From Pseudofulvibacter geojedonensis (GTDB lineage: Bacteria > Bacteroidota > Bacteroidia > Flavobacteriales > Flavobacteriaceae): a stretch of DNA of 64,000 nucleotides. Each line of letters opens with the position of its first letter. Within the stretch, counting starts at the first letter, position 1. The notes beneath the pieces are model-generated. The model ran no database searches and was not told where the DNA came from. It saw nothing but the letters and a program-made list of their open reading frames with translations. The stretch is from contig NZ_JBHTJM010000001.1 of NCBI RefSeq assembly GCF_042675745.1, forward strand, positions 110,343-174,342, written 5' to 3'. Both the position numbers and the translations under genes were made by a program. Below, piece after piece: positions 7,339 to 16,476 of the stretch.

Positions 7339-9090
7339 TTACTTTCCTTCCATTTTTGCTTTTAAAGCTGCTAACGCATCTAAATCTCCTAAAGTAGATT
7401 TTTCTGCAGTACTAGCTTTCTGAGTTGCAGCTTTAACATTACGTTGCTCTTCTTCTCTAAAGATAGCTGTATGAGAAGCTACTACACGCTTAAAGTCTTT
7501 GTTAAACTCAATTACTTTAAATTCAGCAGTTTCACCTTTCTTTAACTTAGAACCATCTTCTTTCTCTAAATGACGAGAAGGAACAAAGGCAGAAATATCA
7601 TCGTTAAATTTCAATGTAGCACCTTTATCTACCATTTCATCAATAGCAGCAGTATGAACAGTACCTAAACCAAATTCAGCTTCATACTTATCCCAAGGAT
7701 TTTCTTGAGTTTGCTTATGACCTAAACTTAGTTTTCTTCCTTCAACGTCTAACTCTAATACAACAACATCTAATTTATCACCTACAGCAACAAACTCAGA
7801 TGGATGCTTCACTTTCTTAGTCCAAGATAAATCAGAGATATAAATTAATCCATCAATTCCTTCCTCTAATTCAACGAATACACCAAAGTTAGTAAAGTTA
7901 CGTACAGTACCTGTATGCTTAGAACCTACCGGGTATTTAGCAGTAATATCTGTCCATGGATCTTGCGATAATTGCTTGATACCTAATGACATTTTTCTAT
8001 CTTCTCTGTCTAATGTTAAGATTTGAGCTTCTACTTCATCTCCAATTTTAACAAAATCTTGAGCTGAACGTAAGTGAGTAGACCAAGACATTTCTGAAAC
8101 GTGGATCAATCCTTCTACTCCTTGAGCTACCTCGATAAATGCACCGTAATCTGCAATTACAACTACTTTACCTTTTACATTATCTCCAACTTTTAAGTTA
8201 GCATCTAAAGCTTCCCATGGGTGAGCATTTAATTGCTTTAATCCTAATTGGATTCTTGATTTCTTATCATCAAAGTCTAAGATTACAACATTTAATTTCT
8301 GATCTAATTCTACTACCTCGTTCGGGTGGTTAATTCTAGACCAAGATAAATCTGTAATATGAACTAAACCGTCAACTCCTCCAAGATCGATGAACACACC
8401 GTAAGAAGTAATGTTTTTAACAACACCTTCTAATACTTGACCTTTTTCTAACTGACCAATGATTTCTTTCTTCTGTACTTCGATATCTGCTTCAATAAGA
8501 GCTTTATGCGAAACAACAACGTTTTTAAACTCGTGGTTGATTTTAACAACCTTGAATTCCATTGTTTTGTTTACATACTGATCGTAATCTCTAATTGGCT
8601 TTACATCAATCTGAGATCCTGGTAAGAATGCTTCAATTCCGAAAACGTCAACAATCATACCTCCTTTAGTTCTACACTTAACAAAACCATTAACGATTTC
8701 ACCAGTATCATGAGCATTATTTACTCTATCCCAAGCTTTAATTACTCTTGCTTTTCTATGAGATAAAACTAATTGACCTGTTTTATCTTCTCTTACATCT
8801 ACAAGAACTTCAACTCTATCACCAACTTTTAAATCTGGATTATAACGGAATTCATTTAATGAAATAACCCCTTCAGATTTTGCATTGATGTCTATAATAG
8901 CTTCTTTGTCTGTTAAACGAACAACTTCTCCTTCAACTACTGCGTCGTCTGCAGTCTCAACAAAGTTTTCTGCTACTAATTTTTCAAACTCTTCTAATTT
9001 AGCATCTGCTACTGGATCTATACCTTCTTCGTAGTTATGCCAGTTAAAATCTGCTAAAAATTGTTCTTGTGTTTTTGTTACTTCAGCCAT
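7339..9090 (-). CDS. rpsA: 30S ribosomal protein S1
   Basis: Six S1/OB-fold repeats are readable in order, including VVEGEVVRLTDKEAIIDI, GQVLEGVVKNITSYGVFID, GDNVKGKVVVIADYGAFIE, GSKHTGTVRNFTNFGVFVE and a degenerate last repeat. S1 binds mRNA leaders and helps load them on the 30S subunit. The ATG at 9090 (MAEVTKTQEQF, 583 aa) is the true start: the open frame runs 27 codons further but that stretch (from 9171) lies in the untranslated leader, carries no S1 sequence and overlaps paired leader segments. Monocistronic, with its own promoter and terminator. A long structured leader suggests possible autoregulation, as known for E. coli S1. Confidence 0.97.
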   Translation of the reverse strand: MAEVTKTQEQFLADFNWHNYEEGIDPVADAKLEEFEKLVAENFVETADDAVVEGEVVRLTDKEAIIDINAKSEGVISLNEFRYNPDLKVGDRVEVLVDVREDKTGQLVLSHRKARVIKAWDRVNNAHDTGEIVNGFVKCRTKGGMIVDVFGIEAFLPGSQIDVKPIRDYDQYVNKTMEFKVVKINHEFKNVVVSHKALIEADIEVQKKEIIGQLEKGQVLEGVVKNITSYGVFIDLGGVDGLVHITDLSWSRINHPNEVVELDQKLNVVILDFDDKKSRIQLGLKQLNAHPWEALDANLKVGDNVKGKVVVIADYGAFIEVAQGVEGLIHVSEMSWSTHLRSAQDFVKIGDEVEAQILTLDREDRKMSLGIKQLSQDPWTDITAKYPVGSKHTGTVRNFTNFGVFVELEEGIDGLIYISDLSWTKKVKHPSEFVAVGDKLDVVVLELDVEGRKLSLGHKQTQENPWDKYEAEFGLGTVHTAAIDEMVDKGATLKFNDDISAFVPSRHLEKEDGSKLKKGETAEFKVIEFNKDFKRVVASHTAIFREEEQRNVKAATQKASTAEKSTLGDLDALAALKAKMEGK

Positions 9091-9120
9091 TGCTGATAAA
9101 ATTTTGTATTCTGAGTTATC

Positions 9121-9188
9121 TGGAGTAATTACAGCACATAAGCCCAGAAGCGTTAAAATAAAATAAATCAAATCCCTTTTTTACTCCA
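9121..9188 (-). promoter_or_regulatory. possible structured rpsA leader
   Basis: Within the ~110-nt leader, the segments at 9121-9128 (TGGAGTAA on the plus strand) and 9181-9188 (TTACTCCA) are perfect 8-bp complements enclosing 52 nt. A local alternative pairs CCTTTTT with AAAAAAGG around an AGCAGGATGGAGT loop, so two mutually exclusive folds are possible. Pairing is seen; a regulatory role is inferred. Confidence 0.4.
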
Positions 9189-9206
9189 TCCTGCTAAAAA
9201 GGACTG

Positions 9207-9241
9207 CAAAATTACAAATATCTATACTGAAACACAACAAA
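9207..9241 (-). promoter_or_regulatory. rpsA promoter
   Basis: The minus strand carries TTTG (9238-9241), a 23-nt spacer and TAATTTTG (9207-9214), matching the flavobacterial TTG-N17-23-TANNTTTG promoter. The predicted start near 9200 leaves a leader of about 110 nt before the S1 ATG. Confidence 0.6.
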
Positions 9242-9324
9242 TTAGTGTTTTAATTTATGGCATATGATTTGTTTAGGAAAAGACAATCGAAAAATAACAG
9301 CTTTTAAGATCAGCAAAAAAACGT

Positions 9325-9332
9325 TATATTTG
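9325..9332 (+). promoter_or_regulatory. candidate -7 box of the LysM gene
   Basis: TATATTTG fits the TANNTTTG consensus, 39 nt before the ATG at 9372. No good -33 TTG at standard spacing. Confidence 0.4.
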
Positions 9333-9371
9333 ATAGGAATCAATATTAATAACTTAAATAAAATTTAAATT

Positions 9372-9749
9372 ATGGTTAAAGCTAAATACCAAGATGTATT
9401 AAATTTAGGAGAAGAATTACAAATTGCTAATGGAGATGTTCGTGAAGAAAATGGAGTTTTAAAAATTAAGGGAGAAGCTAAAACTCAATATGAAAAAAAC
9501 CTTTTATGGGACAAAATAAAAGAAATTGGAGGCAATGAACCTTCTGATATTTTAGCAAATATTACTGTAGCAGACAACTCTGTTTATCACAGACATGTTG
9601 TCCAAAAAGGTGAAACTCTAGGTGGTATTGCTAAACACTATTACAAAGATGTTATGAAGTACAAAGCTATATTTGAAGCAAACACTGATATATTAAGCAA
9701 TCCAGATGTGATTCATCCAGATCAAGAGTTAGTAATTCCTAATTTATAG
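9372..9749 (+). CDS. LysM domain protein (BON-LysM, LysM/BON YgaU-like)
   Basis: A 125-aa protein without a signal peptide. The N-terminal ~65 residues (LNLGEELQIANGDVREENGVLKIKGEAKTQYEKNLLWDKI) resemble a short BON-like domain. Residues ~75-125 form a LysM module with the HVVQKGETLGGIAKHYY start and the NPDVIHPDQELVIP ending. LysM binds N-acetylglucosamine-containing glycans such as peptidoglycan; the architecture is like E. coli YgaU (Kbp), which binds potassium. The lack of an export signal leaves its location open. Monocistronic, ending at a strong bidirectional terminator. Confidence 0.85.
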   Translation: MVKAKYQDVLNLGEELQIANGDVREENGVLKIKGEAKTQYEKNLLWDKIKEIGGNEPSDILANITVADNSVYHRHVVQKGETLGGIAKHYYKDVMKYKAIFEANTDILSNPDVIHPDQELVIPNL

Positions 9750-9766
9750 TCTTTTAATTTACTATT

Positions 9767-9797
9767 AAAAAGCCACTTCGTTTGAAGTGGCTTTTTT
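9767..9797. terminator. bidirectional terminator between the LysM gene and cmk
   Basis: AAAAAGCCACTTC, loop gttt, GAAGTGGCTTTTTT: a 12-13 bp perfect stem with A and T runs, lying between two convergent genes and able to serve both. Confidence 0.93.
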
Positions 9798-9824
9798 ATG
9801 ACATTATACAACGAAGACTATAAT

Positions 9825-10514
9825 TTAACTCATTTCTTCTATCATTTTTTTTATTTTTTCAAACTGTTCATCTATAGACAAATTAGAATTGTCTATTTCT
9901 ATAGCATCATCAGCTTTCATTAAAGGAGAGTTTTCCCTGTGAGAATCGATATAATCTCGTTCTCTTACATTATGCAACACTTCATCAAACGTTACCTGTT
10001 CTCCTCTAGCAATTAATTCATCATATCTTCTTTGAGCTCTTACTTGGTCTGAGGCTGTCATAAATAACTTTAATTCAGCATTTGGAAAAACCACAGTTCC
10101 TATATCTCTTCCATCCATTACCAAACCTTTATTTTTACCCATTTCTTGCTGTTGCTTGACTAGTAAGTATCTAACTTCAGGAACAGCTGCAATAGGACTT
10201 ACAAAACCAGAAACTTGCATAGTTCTAATATGCTTTTCAACATTTTCTCCGTTTAAGTAAACTTCTGCAAAACCTAATTGAGGATTAAACAAAAAAGATA
10301 TTTTTATTTTATCTAACTCCAACACAAAGTTTTCTACATCGAAATTTTCATCAGAAATATAACCATTCCTAATAGCGTATAGTGTCACAGCTCTATACAT
10401 AGCACCAGTGTCTACGTAAATAAAACCAAGTTTTTTAGCTAATTGTTTTGCTAAAGTACTTTTACCTGTAGAAGAATAGCCATCAATAGCTATAATAATT
10501 TTAGATATATCCAA
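9825..10514 (-). CDS. cmk: cytidylate kinase
   Basis: Phosphorylates CMP and dCMP using ATP. P-loop IDGYSSTGKSTLAKQLA at residues ~10-25, the NMP-binding VDTGAMYRAVTLYA segment, and the C-terminal KGLVMDGRDIGTVVFP and DYIDSHRENSPL motifs are all typical; 229 aa is normal. Its start lies one base after the porQ stop, so it is the second gene of a porQ-cmk operon, an arrangement common in flavobacteria. Confidence 0.97.
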   Translation of the reverse strand: MDISKIIIAIDGYSSTGKSTLAKQLAKKLGFIYVDTGAMYRAVTLYAIRNGYISDENFDVENFVLELDKIKISFLFNPQLGFAEVYLNGENVEKHIRTMQVSGFVSPIAAVPEVRYLLVKQQQEMGKNKGLVMDGRDIGTVVFPNAELKLFMTASDQVRAQRRYDELIARGEQVTFDEVLHNVRERDYIDSHRENSPLMKADDAIEIDNSNLSIDEQFEKIKKMIEEMS

Positions 10515-10515
10515 A

Positions 10516-11535
10516 CTACTGTAAGTTTATATTAAGACCAAAAGTATGAGCGTTTGCTGCAGTACTAAATTTTTGAAAGGCGTAGTTCACTCTAAACTTA
10601 TTAAGTTTAATACCAAAACCAGCTGTTAAACCGGCAAAAACCCTATTAGCTTCCAACTTCAACTCTTCACCTCTTCTGAAGTTATAACCAAAACGCAAAT
10701 TAATTGCTCTACCATGAAACAACTCTCCTCCTATAACTATATGCCTAATAAACTGATTAAAAAAACTAATTTCTTCTTCAGTCTCTACTCCATCTAAATC
10801 TACTTCAGATCTAGCTGGATTAGCAGAGGCTATATTAAGCTTTTGTAAATTTTCAAAAACAATATGCCATTTTAAAGGTAATTTATCTAACTTCTTAGAA
10901 AAAGCCAAATCAACATGAAATGGTATTTTCTCTTTTGTCTCTTCATAAGTAGTAAATTGATTACCTATATTATTAGCTACCAGAGTTAGTACTGAATTAG
11001 AGTCTTTAAATTCATACAATGCAGCCAAATCTAGTGCTCCACCAATAGAACTATACTGTTCTAGTTTTGATGATATAAATTTAGCATTAACTCCTAATTT
11101 TAAATTGGTTTCTGGAATATTATACTTGTAACCAGCTGTAAAAGCAAATTCATTTCCTGAAAAAGTCCCAGTAGAATTTCTATTCTCATCATAACCATCA
11201 AAACTTCCGTAATCGATATATGTAATACCCGCTATAATTAAGTGCTTTTTTTCTCCAAAGCTTTTGGCAAAAGCAGCACTTCCATAATTTATATCGGCAA
11301 AATAATTAACAAAATTCAACGCTAATTGCTTGTCCATCTCATCATTAATTGCTGCAGGATTATGCAAAGCTTGAGAAGTATCCCAATCATTATTGGTTAG
11401 TACTTTTCCTCCTAAAGCAGCTTGACGAGGAGATGAAACCAAATTAAGAAATTGATAAGTATATTCTCCCCCTATTTGTGCAAAAACACTCGAGGAAATA
11501 AATAGCAACAATAGAAATATTGATTTTTTAATCAT
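10516..11535 (-). CDS. porQ: type IX secretion system protein PorQ
   Basis: 339 aa with a signal peptide (MIKKSIFLLLLFISSSVFAQ) and an outer-membrane beta-barrel of the PorV/PorQ family. The opening GGEYTYQFLNLVSSPRQAALGGK and the repeated long beta strands (HLIIAGITYIDYGSF, LKLGVNAKFISS, INLRFGYNFRRG, FRVNYAFQKFS) fit PorQ. In Porphyromonas PorQ works with the PorU/PorV/PorZ attachment complex that processes and anchors T9SS cargo. It shares an operon with cmk, with a 1-nt gap. The C-terminus ends in a typical outer-membrane aromatic/glutamine strand (HTFGLNINLQ). Confidence 0.92.
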   Translation of the reverse strand: MIKKSIFLLLLFISSSVFAQIGGEYTYQFLNLVSSPRQAALGGKVLTNNDWDTSQALHNPAAINDEMDKQLALNFVNYFADINYGSAAFAKSFGEKKHLIIAGITYIDYGSFDGYDENRNSTGTFSGNEFAFTAGYKYNIPETNLKLGVNAKFISSKLEQYSSIGGALDLAALYEFKDSNSVLTLVANNIGNQFTTYEETKEKIPFHVDLAFSKKLDKLPLKWHIVFENLQKLNIASANPARSEVDLDGVETEEEISFFNQFIRHIVIGGELFHGRAINLRFGYNFRRGEELKLEANRVFAGLTAGFGIKLNKFRVNYAFQKFSTAANAHTFGLNINLQ

Positions 11536-11601
11536 AAATACAAAATAACTAAAACTTCGGATGAAAACGAATAGCTTTTTAAAATATTTTACAGAAAATA
11601 A

Positions 11602-11627
11602 AAAAAGCCTCTTTAGAAGAGGCTTTT
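11602..11627 (-). terminator. lon terminator
   Basis: AAAAGCCTCTT, loop tag, AAGAGGCTTTT immediately after the lon stop; on the minus strand it is followed by a T-rich stretch. It separates lon from porQ-cmk. Confidence 0.9.
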
Positions 11628-11630
11628 CAA

Positions 11631-14081
11631 TTAAAGCTTTTTAGCATTTTTTACTTTTTGCTTGGTAAGAGCAATATCTAAAACTTCATCCATTTCTGTA
11701 ACATAATGAAAGTTTAAACCTTTTAAATAATCAGGTTTTATTTCTAAAATATCCTTCCTATTCTCTTCAGAAAGAATAATCTCTTTAATTTTAGCCCTTT
11801 TTGCCGCTAAAATTTTCTCTTTAATTCCTCCTACCGGAAGCACCTTCCCTCTAAGAGTTATCTCTCCGGTCATAGCTAATTGTTTTTTAACCTTTCGCTG
11901 AGTAAACAATGATACTAATGAAGTTAACATTGTAATTCCCGCACTAGGACCATCCTTTGGTGTAGCACCTTCTGGCACATGTAAATGAATATTATATTTA
12001 TTAAACGCATCTTCATCGATATCAAATCGTTCTGCATTTGCTTTAATAAACTCAAGAGCAATTGTAGCAGATTCTTTCATAACCTTTCCTAAGTTACCTG
12101 TTATAGATAAACCTCCTTTTCCTTTAGATAAAATTGACTCTATAAATAATATATCTCCTCCTACACTAGTCCAAGCTAAACCTGTTACAACTCCAGCTAC
12201 ATCATTATTTTCATATTTATCTCTTTCTAGCCTGGCTGGTCCCAATACTTTAACTACAGTATCCTTATTAATTTTAACATCATATTCTTCTTCCATAGCT
12301 ATTGATTTAGCTGCATAACGAACTACTTTAGCTATTTTTTTATCTAAACCTCTTACTCCAGACTCTCTAGTATAACCTTCAACAATAAATTCTAGCTCTT
12401 TTTTACCAATCTTTAAGTGAGTTTTATCTAAACCATGTTCCTTTAGTTGTTTTGGCAATAAATGATTTTTAGCTATTTCTACTTTTTCTTCAATAGTATA
12501 ACCGTTCACATCTATTATCTCCATTCTATCTCTTAAAGCTGGTTGTATTGAACCTAAACTGTTTGCTGTAGCAATGAACATAACTTTAGAAAGGTCATAT
12601 CCCATCTCTAAAAAGTTATCGTAAAATTCAGAATTTTGCTCCGGGTCTAACACTTCTAACATAGCAGAAGATGGATCACCTTGATGCGAATTAGATAATT
12701 TATCTATTTCATCTAAAACAAAAACCGGATTGGAAGTACCCGCTTTTTTTAAGCTTTGAATTAATCTACCAGGCATTGCCCCTATGTATGTTTTTCTGTG
12801 TCCACGAATTTCAGCTTCATCTCTTAGGCCTCCCAAAGAAATTCTTACGTACTCTCTACCTAAGGCTTCTGCTATAGACCTACCCAAAGAGGTTTTACCA
12901 ACACCAGGAGGACCATACAAACACAGTATAGGCGATTTCATATCGTTTCTTAACTTTAATACAGCCAAATACTCAATAATACGCTGCTTGACATCCTCAA
13001 GACCGTAATGATCTCTATCTAAAATTTTCTGTGCTCTTTTTAAATCAAATTTATCTTTAGAAAATTCACTCCATGGTAACTCTAAAAACAATTCTAAATA
13101 ATTTCGCTGAATTGAATACTCTGCAACTTGAGGATTCATTCTTGACATTTTAACTAACTCTTTTTCAAAATGCTGAGCGATTTTATCATTCCATTTTTTA
13201 GTTTTTCCCTTAGCACGCATTTCCTCTACTTCTGCTTCATAAGAAACCCCACCTAATTCTTCTTGAATGGTTTTCATTTGTTGATGCAAAAAATACTCTC
13301 TTTGTTGCTGATCTAAGTCATTTCTAACTTTAGACTGAATATCGTTTTTAAGTGATAGTTTCTGTTGCTCTAAATCCATATACTTCAGTGTCTCTAAAGC
13401 TCTATTAGACAAAGAATGTATTTCTAATAGGTCTTGCTTTTGAGAAACTGATAAATTCATATTGGATGAAATAAAATTTATCAAAAACGAACTACTTTCT
13501 ATATTTTTAATAGCAAAAGACGCCTCAGAAGGAATATTTGGACTTTGTTTAATTATATCTAAAGACAACTCTTTAATAGAATCTATAATAGCTTTAAACT
13601 CTTTATCTTCGTTGGCTGGCTTGTCTTCTATAATTTCGTTTACAGTAGCTATTAAATACGGATCTTCTTTAACAATCTCATTTAACTCAAATTTCTTTTT
13701 ACCTTGAATAATAACTGTTGTGTTGCCATCGGGCATTTTTAAAACACGTAATATTCTCGCTACTGTACCTATATGATTGATATCTTCTTTAGTAGGATTT
13801 TCTACTTCCTTATTTTTTTGCGCAACAACACCTATTTCCTTTTTTTCATTATAAGCATCATTCAACAACTGAATGGACTTATCTCTTCCTGCTGTAATAG
13901 GAATAACTACTCCTGGAAAAAGAACAGTATTCCTTAAAGGTAAAATAGGCAATTCTTCTGGTAACGATTCACTATTTATTTCTTCTTCATCTTCAGAAGT
14001 CATTAAAGGAATAAACTCTGTTTCCTCATTTATATCTTGTAATGACAAACTGTCCATATTTAAAAAATTTGATTGACTCAT
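11631..14081 (-). CDS. lon: ATP-dependent protease Lon
   Basis: Homohexameric AAA+ serine protease that degrades misfolded and regulatory proteins. Domains in order: N-terminal substrate domain (ELPILPLRNTVLFPGVVIPI, about 45-240), a coiled helical region (YFLHQQMKTIQEELGG), the AAA+ module (Walker A GPPGVGKTSLGRS, Walker B FVLDEIDK) and the protease domain with catalytic Ser713 in DGPSAG and Lys756 in GGIKEK. The ATG at 14081 (MSQSNFLNMD, 816 aa) is preferred to the TTG-like extension at 14105 because flavobacterial Lon proteins start at this point. Monocistronic, with its own promoter and terminator. Confidence 0.97.
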   Translation of the reverse strand: MSQSNFLNMDSLSLQDINEETEFIPLMTSEDEEEINSESLPEELPILPLRNTVLFPGVVIPITAGRDKSIQLLNDAYNEKKEIGVVAQKNKEVENPTKEDINHIGTVARILRVLKMPDGNTTVIIQGKKKFELNEIVKEDPYLIATVNEIIEDKPANEDKEFKAIIDSIKELSLDIIKQSPNIPSEASFAIKNIESSSFLINFISSNMNLSVSQKQDLLEIHSLSNRALETLKYMDLEQQKLSLKNDIQSKVRNDLDQQQREYFLHQQMKTIQEELGGVSYEAEVEEMRAKGKTKKWNDKIAQHFEKELVKMSRMNPQVAEYSIQRNYLELFLELPWSEFSKDKFDLKRAQKILDRDHYGLEDVKQRIIEYLAVLKLRNDMKSPILCLYGPPGVGKTSLGRSIAEALGREYVRISLGGLRDEAEIRGHRKTYIGAMPGRLIQSLKKAGTSNPVFVLDEIDKLSNSHQGDPSSAMLEVLDPEQNSEFYDNFLEMGYDLSKVMFIATANSLGSIQPALRDRMEIIDVNGYTIEEKVEIAKNHLLPKQLKEHGLDKTHLKIGKKELEFIVEGYTRESGVRGLDKKIAKVVRYAAKSIAMEEEYDVKINKDTVVKVLGPARLERDKYENNDVAGVVTGLAWTSVGGDILFIESILSKGKGGLSITGNLGKVMKESATIALEFIKANAERFDIDEDAFNKYNIHLHVPEGATPKDGPSAGITMLTSLVSLFTQRKVKKQLAMTGEITLRGKVLPVGGIKEKILAAKRAKIKEIILSEENRKDILEIKPDYLKGLNFHYVTEMDEVLDIALTKQKVKNAKKL

Positions 14082-14167
14082 ATTAATATTTTGCCAAACT
14101 GTCATTAATAAACAGCTTGAATTCTTTTAAATTATACTGATTAACATCTATTTACAGCAAAGTACCA

Positions 14168-14200
14168 CAAAAGTATTTAACCTAAAAGATATCAATTCAA
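14168..14200 (-). promoter_or_regulatory. lon promoter
   Basis: On the minus strand TACTTTTG (14168-14175) is preceded by TTG at 14193-14195 (17-nt spacer) and another TTG at 14198-14200 (22 nt), both in the accepted range. The leader would be about 80 nt. Confidence 0.6.
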
Positions 14201-14227
14201 TTCTCATGCCACTTAACTTTATGTCAT

Positions 14228-14259
14228 AAAAAAAGAGCAGATATACTGCTCTTTTTTTT
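14228..14259 (-). terminator. terminator after the TSP3-like lipoprotein gene
   Basis: AAAAAAAGAGCAG, loop atata, CTGCTCTTTTTTT, 18 nt downstream of the stop at 14277; symmetric A/T runs. Confidence 0.92.
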
Positions 14260-14276
14260 ATAAATTATATTGAATA

Positions 14277-15683
14277 TTATTCGTAGGTAACATCGAATGT
14301 TCCGTTGGTAATTACATGAGAAACAACAGGGTCTTGACCTATAGAAGCCGTAATAAATCTATAAGTACCTACAATTCGTTTATTTACTTCATCGTGTAAA
14401 CTAATGTTTAACCCCCAAGTAACATTACCATTACCAGTATAAGTAATATTGGTAAAACTACCAGAAGTAAAAGACTTTTGCTCATACTCAACAAAATAAG
14501 GATCAGTGTTATCTGCAGTAGTTGCTGGATCTCCATCAGGACCATTAATTTCATTCAGGTTAGATGTTCCGTCTCCGTCACAATCAGCATTTTGCCATGC
14601 TGGTATTGTTGCGTTATACCCAGTATAACCAGCAGATTGTGCAGGAGAACATGGGTCATTTATATCTGTTCCATCTAGTGTTTCTTGAGTATCACTAACA
14701 CCATCTCCATCTGTATCTACATTCCCTTCGTAAGGATCTGTACCAGCAGTAATTTCATCTCCATTATTTTGTCCATCATTATTACAATCTGCAGCCATCC
14801 AAATAGCATTATTAGCATCATGACCTGTATACCCCGCTGGTTGTAGTGGGCTACATGGGTTATTTGGGTCTGTTCCATTTTCTGTTTCTACACTATCTAC
14901 TATACCATCACCGTCTGTATCTGGCCCAGTAGGTGTAGTAGGATTTGATGTAAAGTAATGAAGACCATCGAAATTAAATGTACCAGAGATTAACTTATTA
15001 TCTGCATCAAACTTAGTTATTGCAATATTTCCGTTTGCTTCATTATTAGAATTAGCATATACATTTCCACCTCCATTTGAAACAGTATAATTAGCAGTAT
15101 TATTAACAGATGACCCAGGTGCAACAGGACCAAACTGATAAGAATTAACAGCTACTGCATTTAAAAGAATATTAAATGATTCTCCGTTATTTCCTCTATA
15201 ACCGTTTATAGTTGTAACACCATTATTAACATTTGCCTGTGCTACATTTGCAACCCATAGAGATTCATCAAAAGTTACATGCATTCCTCCACTTTCTGCT
15301 GCAGAATAAGAATCAACATTACTAGTGTTGTATATTGCTTCATAATTTGTAGTAGCATTTCCAAGAGGATAAGGAGTATTAACATTATTTGGAGCAATAC
15401 TTAAAGGCATTTTTAAAGTTATAACTTCTGAACCTTTTTTTCCTGAAATAACAATTTTATCTCCTGTACTACCATCATTGGTAAGGCGAGCTTTTATTTC
15501 ATCTAGCTCCATAAAATCAGTACCATCAATATTAGCAGTCATAGTACCATCCATAATAGGATTTACAACTACTGGATCTGTTACATCTAGTGAAGGATCT
15601 AACTCTGCAGGCTCTTCTGCGCTACAAGCCATTAACAACAAAGCTGCTAAACAAGATTTTAAATATATATTTATTTTTTTCAT
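14277..15683 (-). CDS. lipoprotein with calcium-binding thrombospondin type 3-like repeats
   Basis: 468 aa with a lipoprotein signal (MKKINIYLKSCLAALLLMACS, lipid-modified Cys about residue 20), then a beta-rich domain of ~230 aa (TMTANIDGTDFMELDEIKARL...), a linker of acidic calcium-loop repeats (DTDGDGIVDSVE, DCNNDGQNNGDE, DTDGDGVSDTQE, DCDGDGTSNLNE) and a C-terminal beta domain (SFTSGSFTNITYTGNGNVTWGL...). A ~75-residue block containing PCSP..AGYTG...W..ADC occurs twice, each with a cysteine pair. The two beta domains resemble each other, both ending in a 'fundamental strand plus GTF.F' pattern. Outer-membrane or surface protein of unknown function, 12 nt downstream of another lipoprotein gene. 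Confidence 0.85.
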   Translation of the reverse strand: MKKINIYLKSCLAALLLMACSAEEPAELDPSLDVTDPVVVNPIMDGTMTANIDGTDFMELDEIKARLTNDGSTGDKIVISGKKGSEVITLKMPLSIAPNNVNTPYPLGNATTNYEAIYNTSNVDSYSAAESGGMHVTFDESLWVANVAQANVNNGVTTINGYRGNNGESFNILLNAVAVNSYQFGPVAPGSSVNNTANYTVSNGGGNVYANSNNEANGNIAITKFDADNKLISGTFNFDGLHYFTSNPTTPTGPDTDGDGIVDSVETENGTDPNNPCSPLQPAGYTGHDANNAIWMAADCNNDGQNNGDEITAGTDPYEGNVDTDGDGVSDTQETLDGTDINDPCSPAQSAGYTGYNATIPAWQNADCDGDGTSNLNEINGPDGDPATTADNTDPYFVEYEQKSFTSGSFTNITYTGNGNVTWGLNISLHDEVNKRIVGTYRFITASIGQDPVVSHVITNGTFDVTYE

Positions 15684-15695
15684 GATATTTTACGA

Positions 15696-16430
15696 TTAAT
15701 TTAGGGTATAACTGTTAAGTTTATAAGTCACTCCATCTATTGAATATTCAATAAGACCAATATCTTTTGAATAATAATAATCTCCTTCTATATCCCCTGT
15801 ATCTCCTAATGAACCACCTTCTCCCAAGGTTTCTAACACATGGGATATATGAATAACGTTGTTATATGTTTGTCCATTTACATTTCTAGTTAAATCCCTA
15901 CCTAGCAAAGTGTATTTATAATTCATACTTACAGTAGTATTTGGAATAGCAGGACTATCACCTATTGGAGTATATGAATAAGTAGATGAAACTACATTGT
16001 CCCATGAAGTACCTACAACTGCATCATCTTGAAGAAATTTAATTTCAAATGGCGTACTTTCTATTATGTAAGCCGGATTATCTATACTAACTGCTATTCT
16101 ATTAAAATAACTAGCTGCTGATTTACGAATAGATCCATACCCGACTGAAGAGGAAAAATCATAATAGGTAATTGAGTTATGTTGAGATGTACTAACCATA
16201 TTTAAAGACTGTGTCCCTCCTGTGCTTATCGAAAGCTCCCATTGATTACCGACTGCCCTAGGAAAATAATCTCCTGTAGAAGTTCCTGAACCAGCTCCTG
16301 CACCACCTCCTCCGGCATTATCAATATTAAGCTCGTCAGCAAAATTACCCTCTAAAGGCTCATCATTACAAGAAATAAAACTTAAACTTGTAATAAGTAA
16401 AAGAACGAATGTAGATTTGATAGTTTTCAT
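15696..16430 (-). CDS. lipoprotein of unknown function
   Basis: 244 aa; MKTIKSTFVLLLITSLSFISCN is a lipoprotein signal with the modified cysteine near residue 21. A Gly/Ala/Ser-rich linker (NAGGGGAGAGSGTSTG) follows, leading to a beta-rich domain that begins DYFPRAVGNQWELSIS, a pattern common in Bacteroidota lipoproteins beginning 'YFP...G..W'. No catalytic motif is seen. Only 12 nt separates it from the TSP3-like lipoprotein gene, so the two are probably one operon and the products may act together at the envelope. Confidence 0.8.
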   Translation of the reverse strand: MKTIKSTFVLLLITSLSFISCNDEPLEGNFADELNIDNAGGGGAGAGSGTSTGDYFPRAVGNQWELSISTGGTQSLNMVSTSQHNSITYYDFSSSVGYGSIRKSAASYFNRIAVSIDNPAYIIESTPFEIKFLQDDAVVGTSWDNVVSSTYSYTPIGDSPAIPNTTVSMNYKYTLLGRDLTRNVNGQTYNNVIHISHVLETLGEGGSLGDTGDIEGDYYYSKDIGLIEYSIDGVTYKLNSYTLN

Positions 16431-16476
16431 TTTTTAATTACGGGTTAATTTCATTATCGAACAAACATAAGAAAAA

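Noticed and set aside
9091..9171. 27-residue N-terminal extension of ribosomal protein S1
   Set aside because: Sequence is unrelated to S1 and overlaps the structured leader; MAEVTKTQ at 9090 is the usual start.
12784..13008. Plus-strand frames within lon
   Set aside because: Antisense of the AAA+ domain; no start context, promoter or family match.
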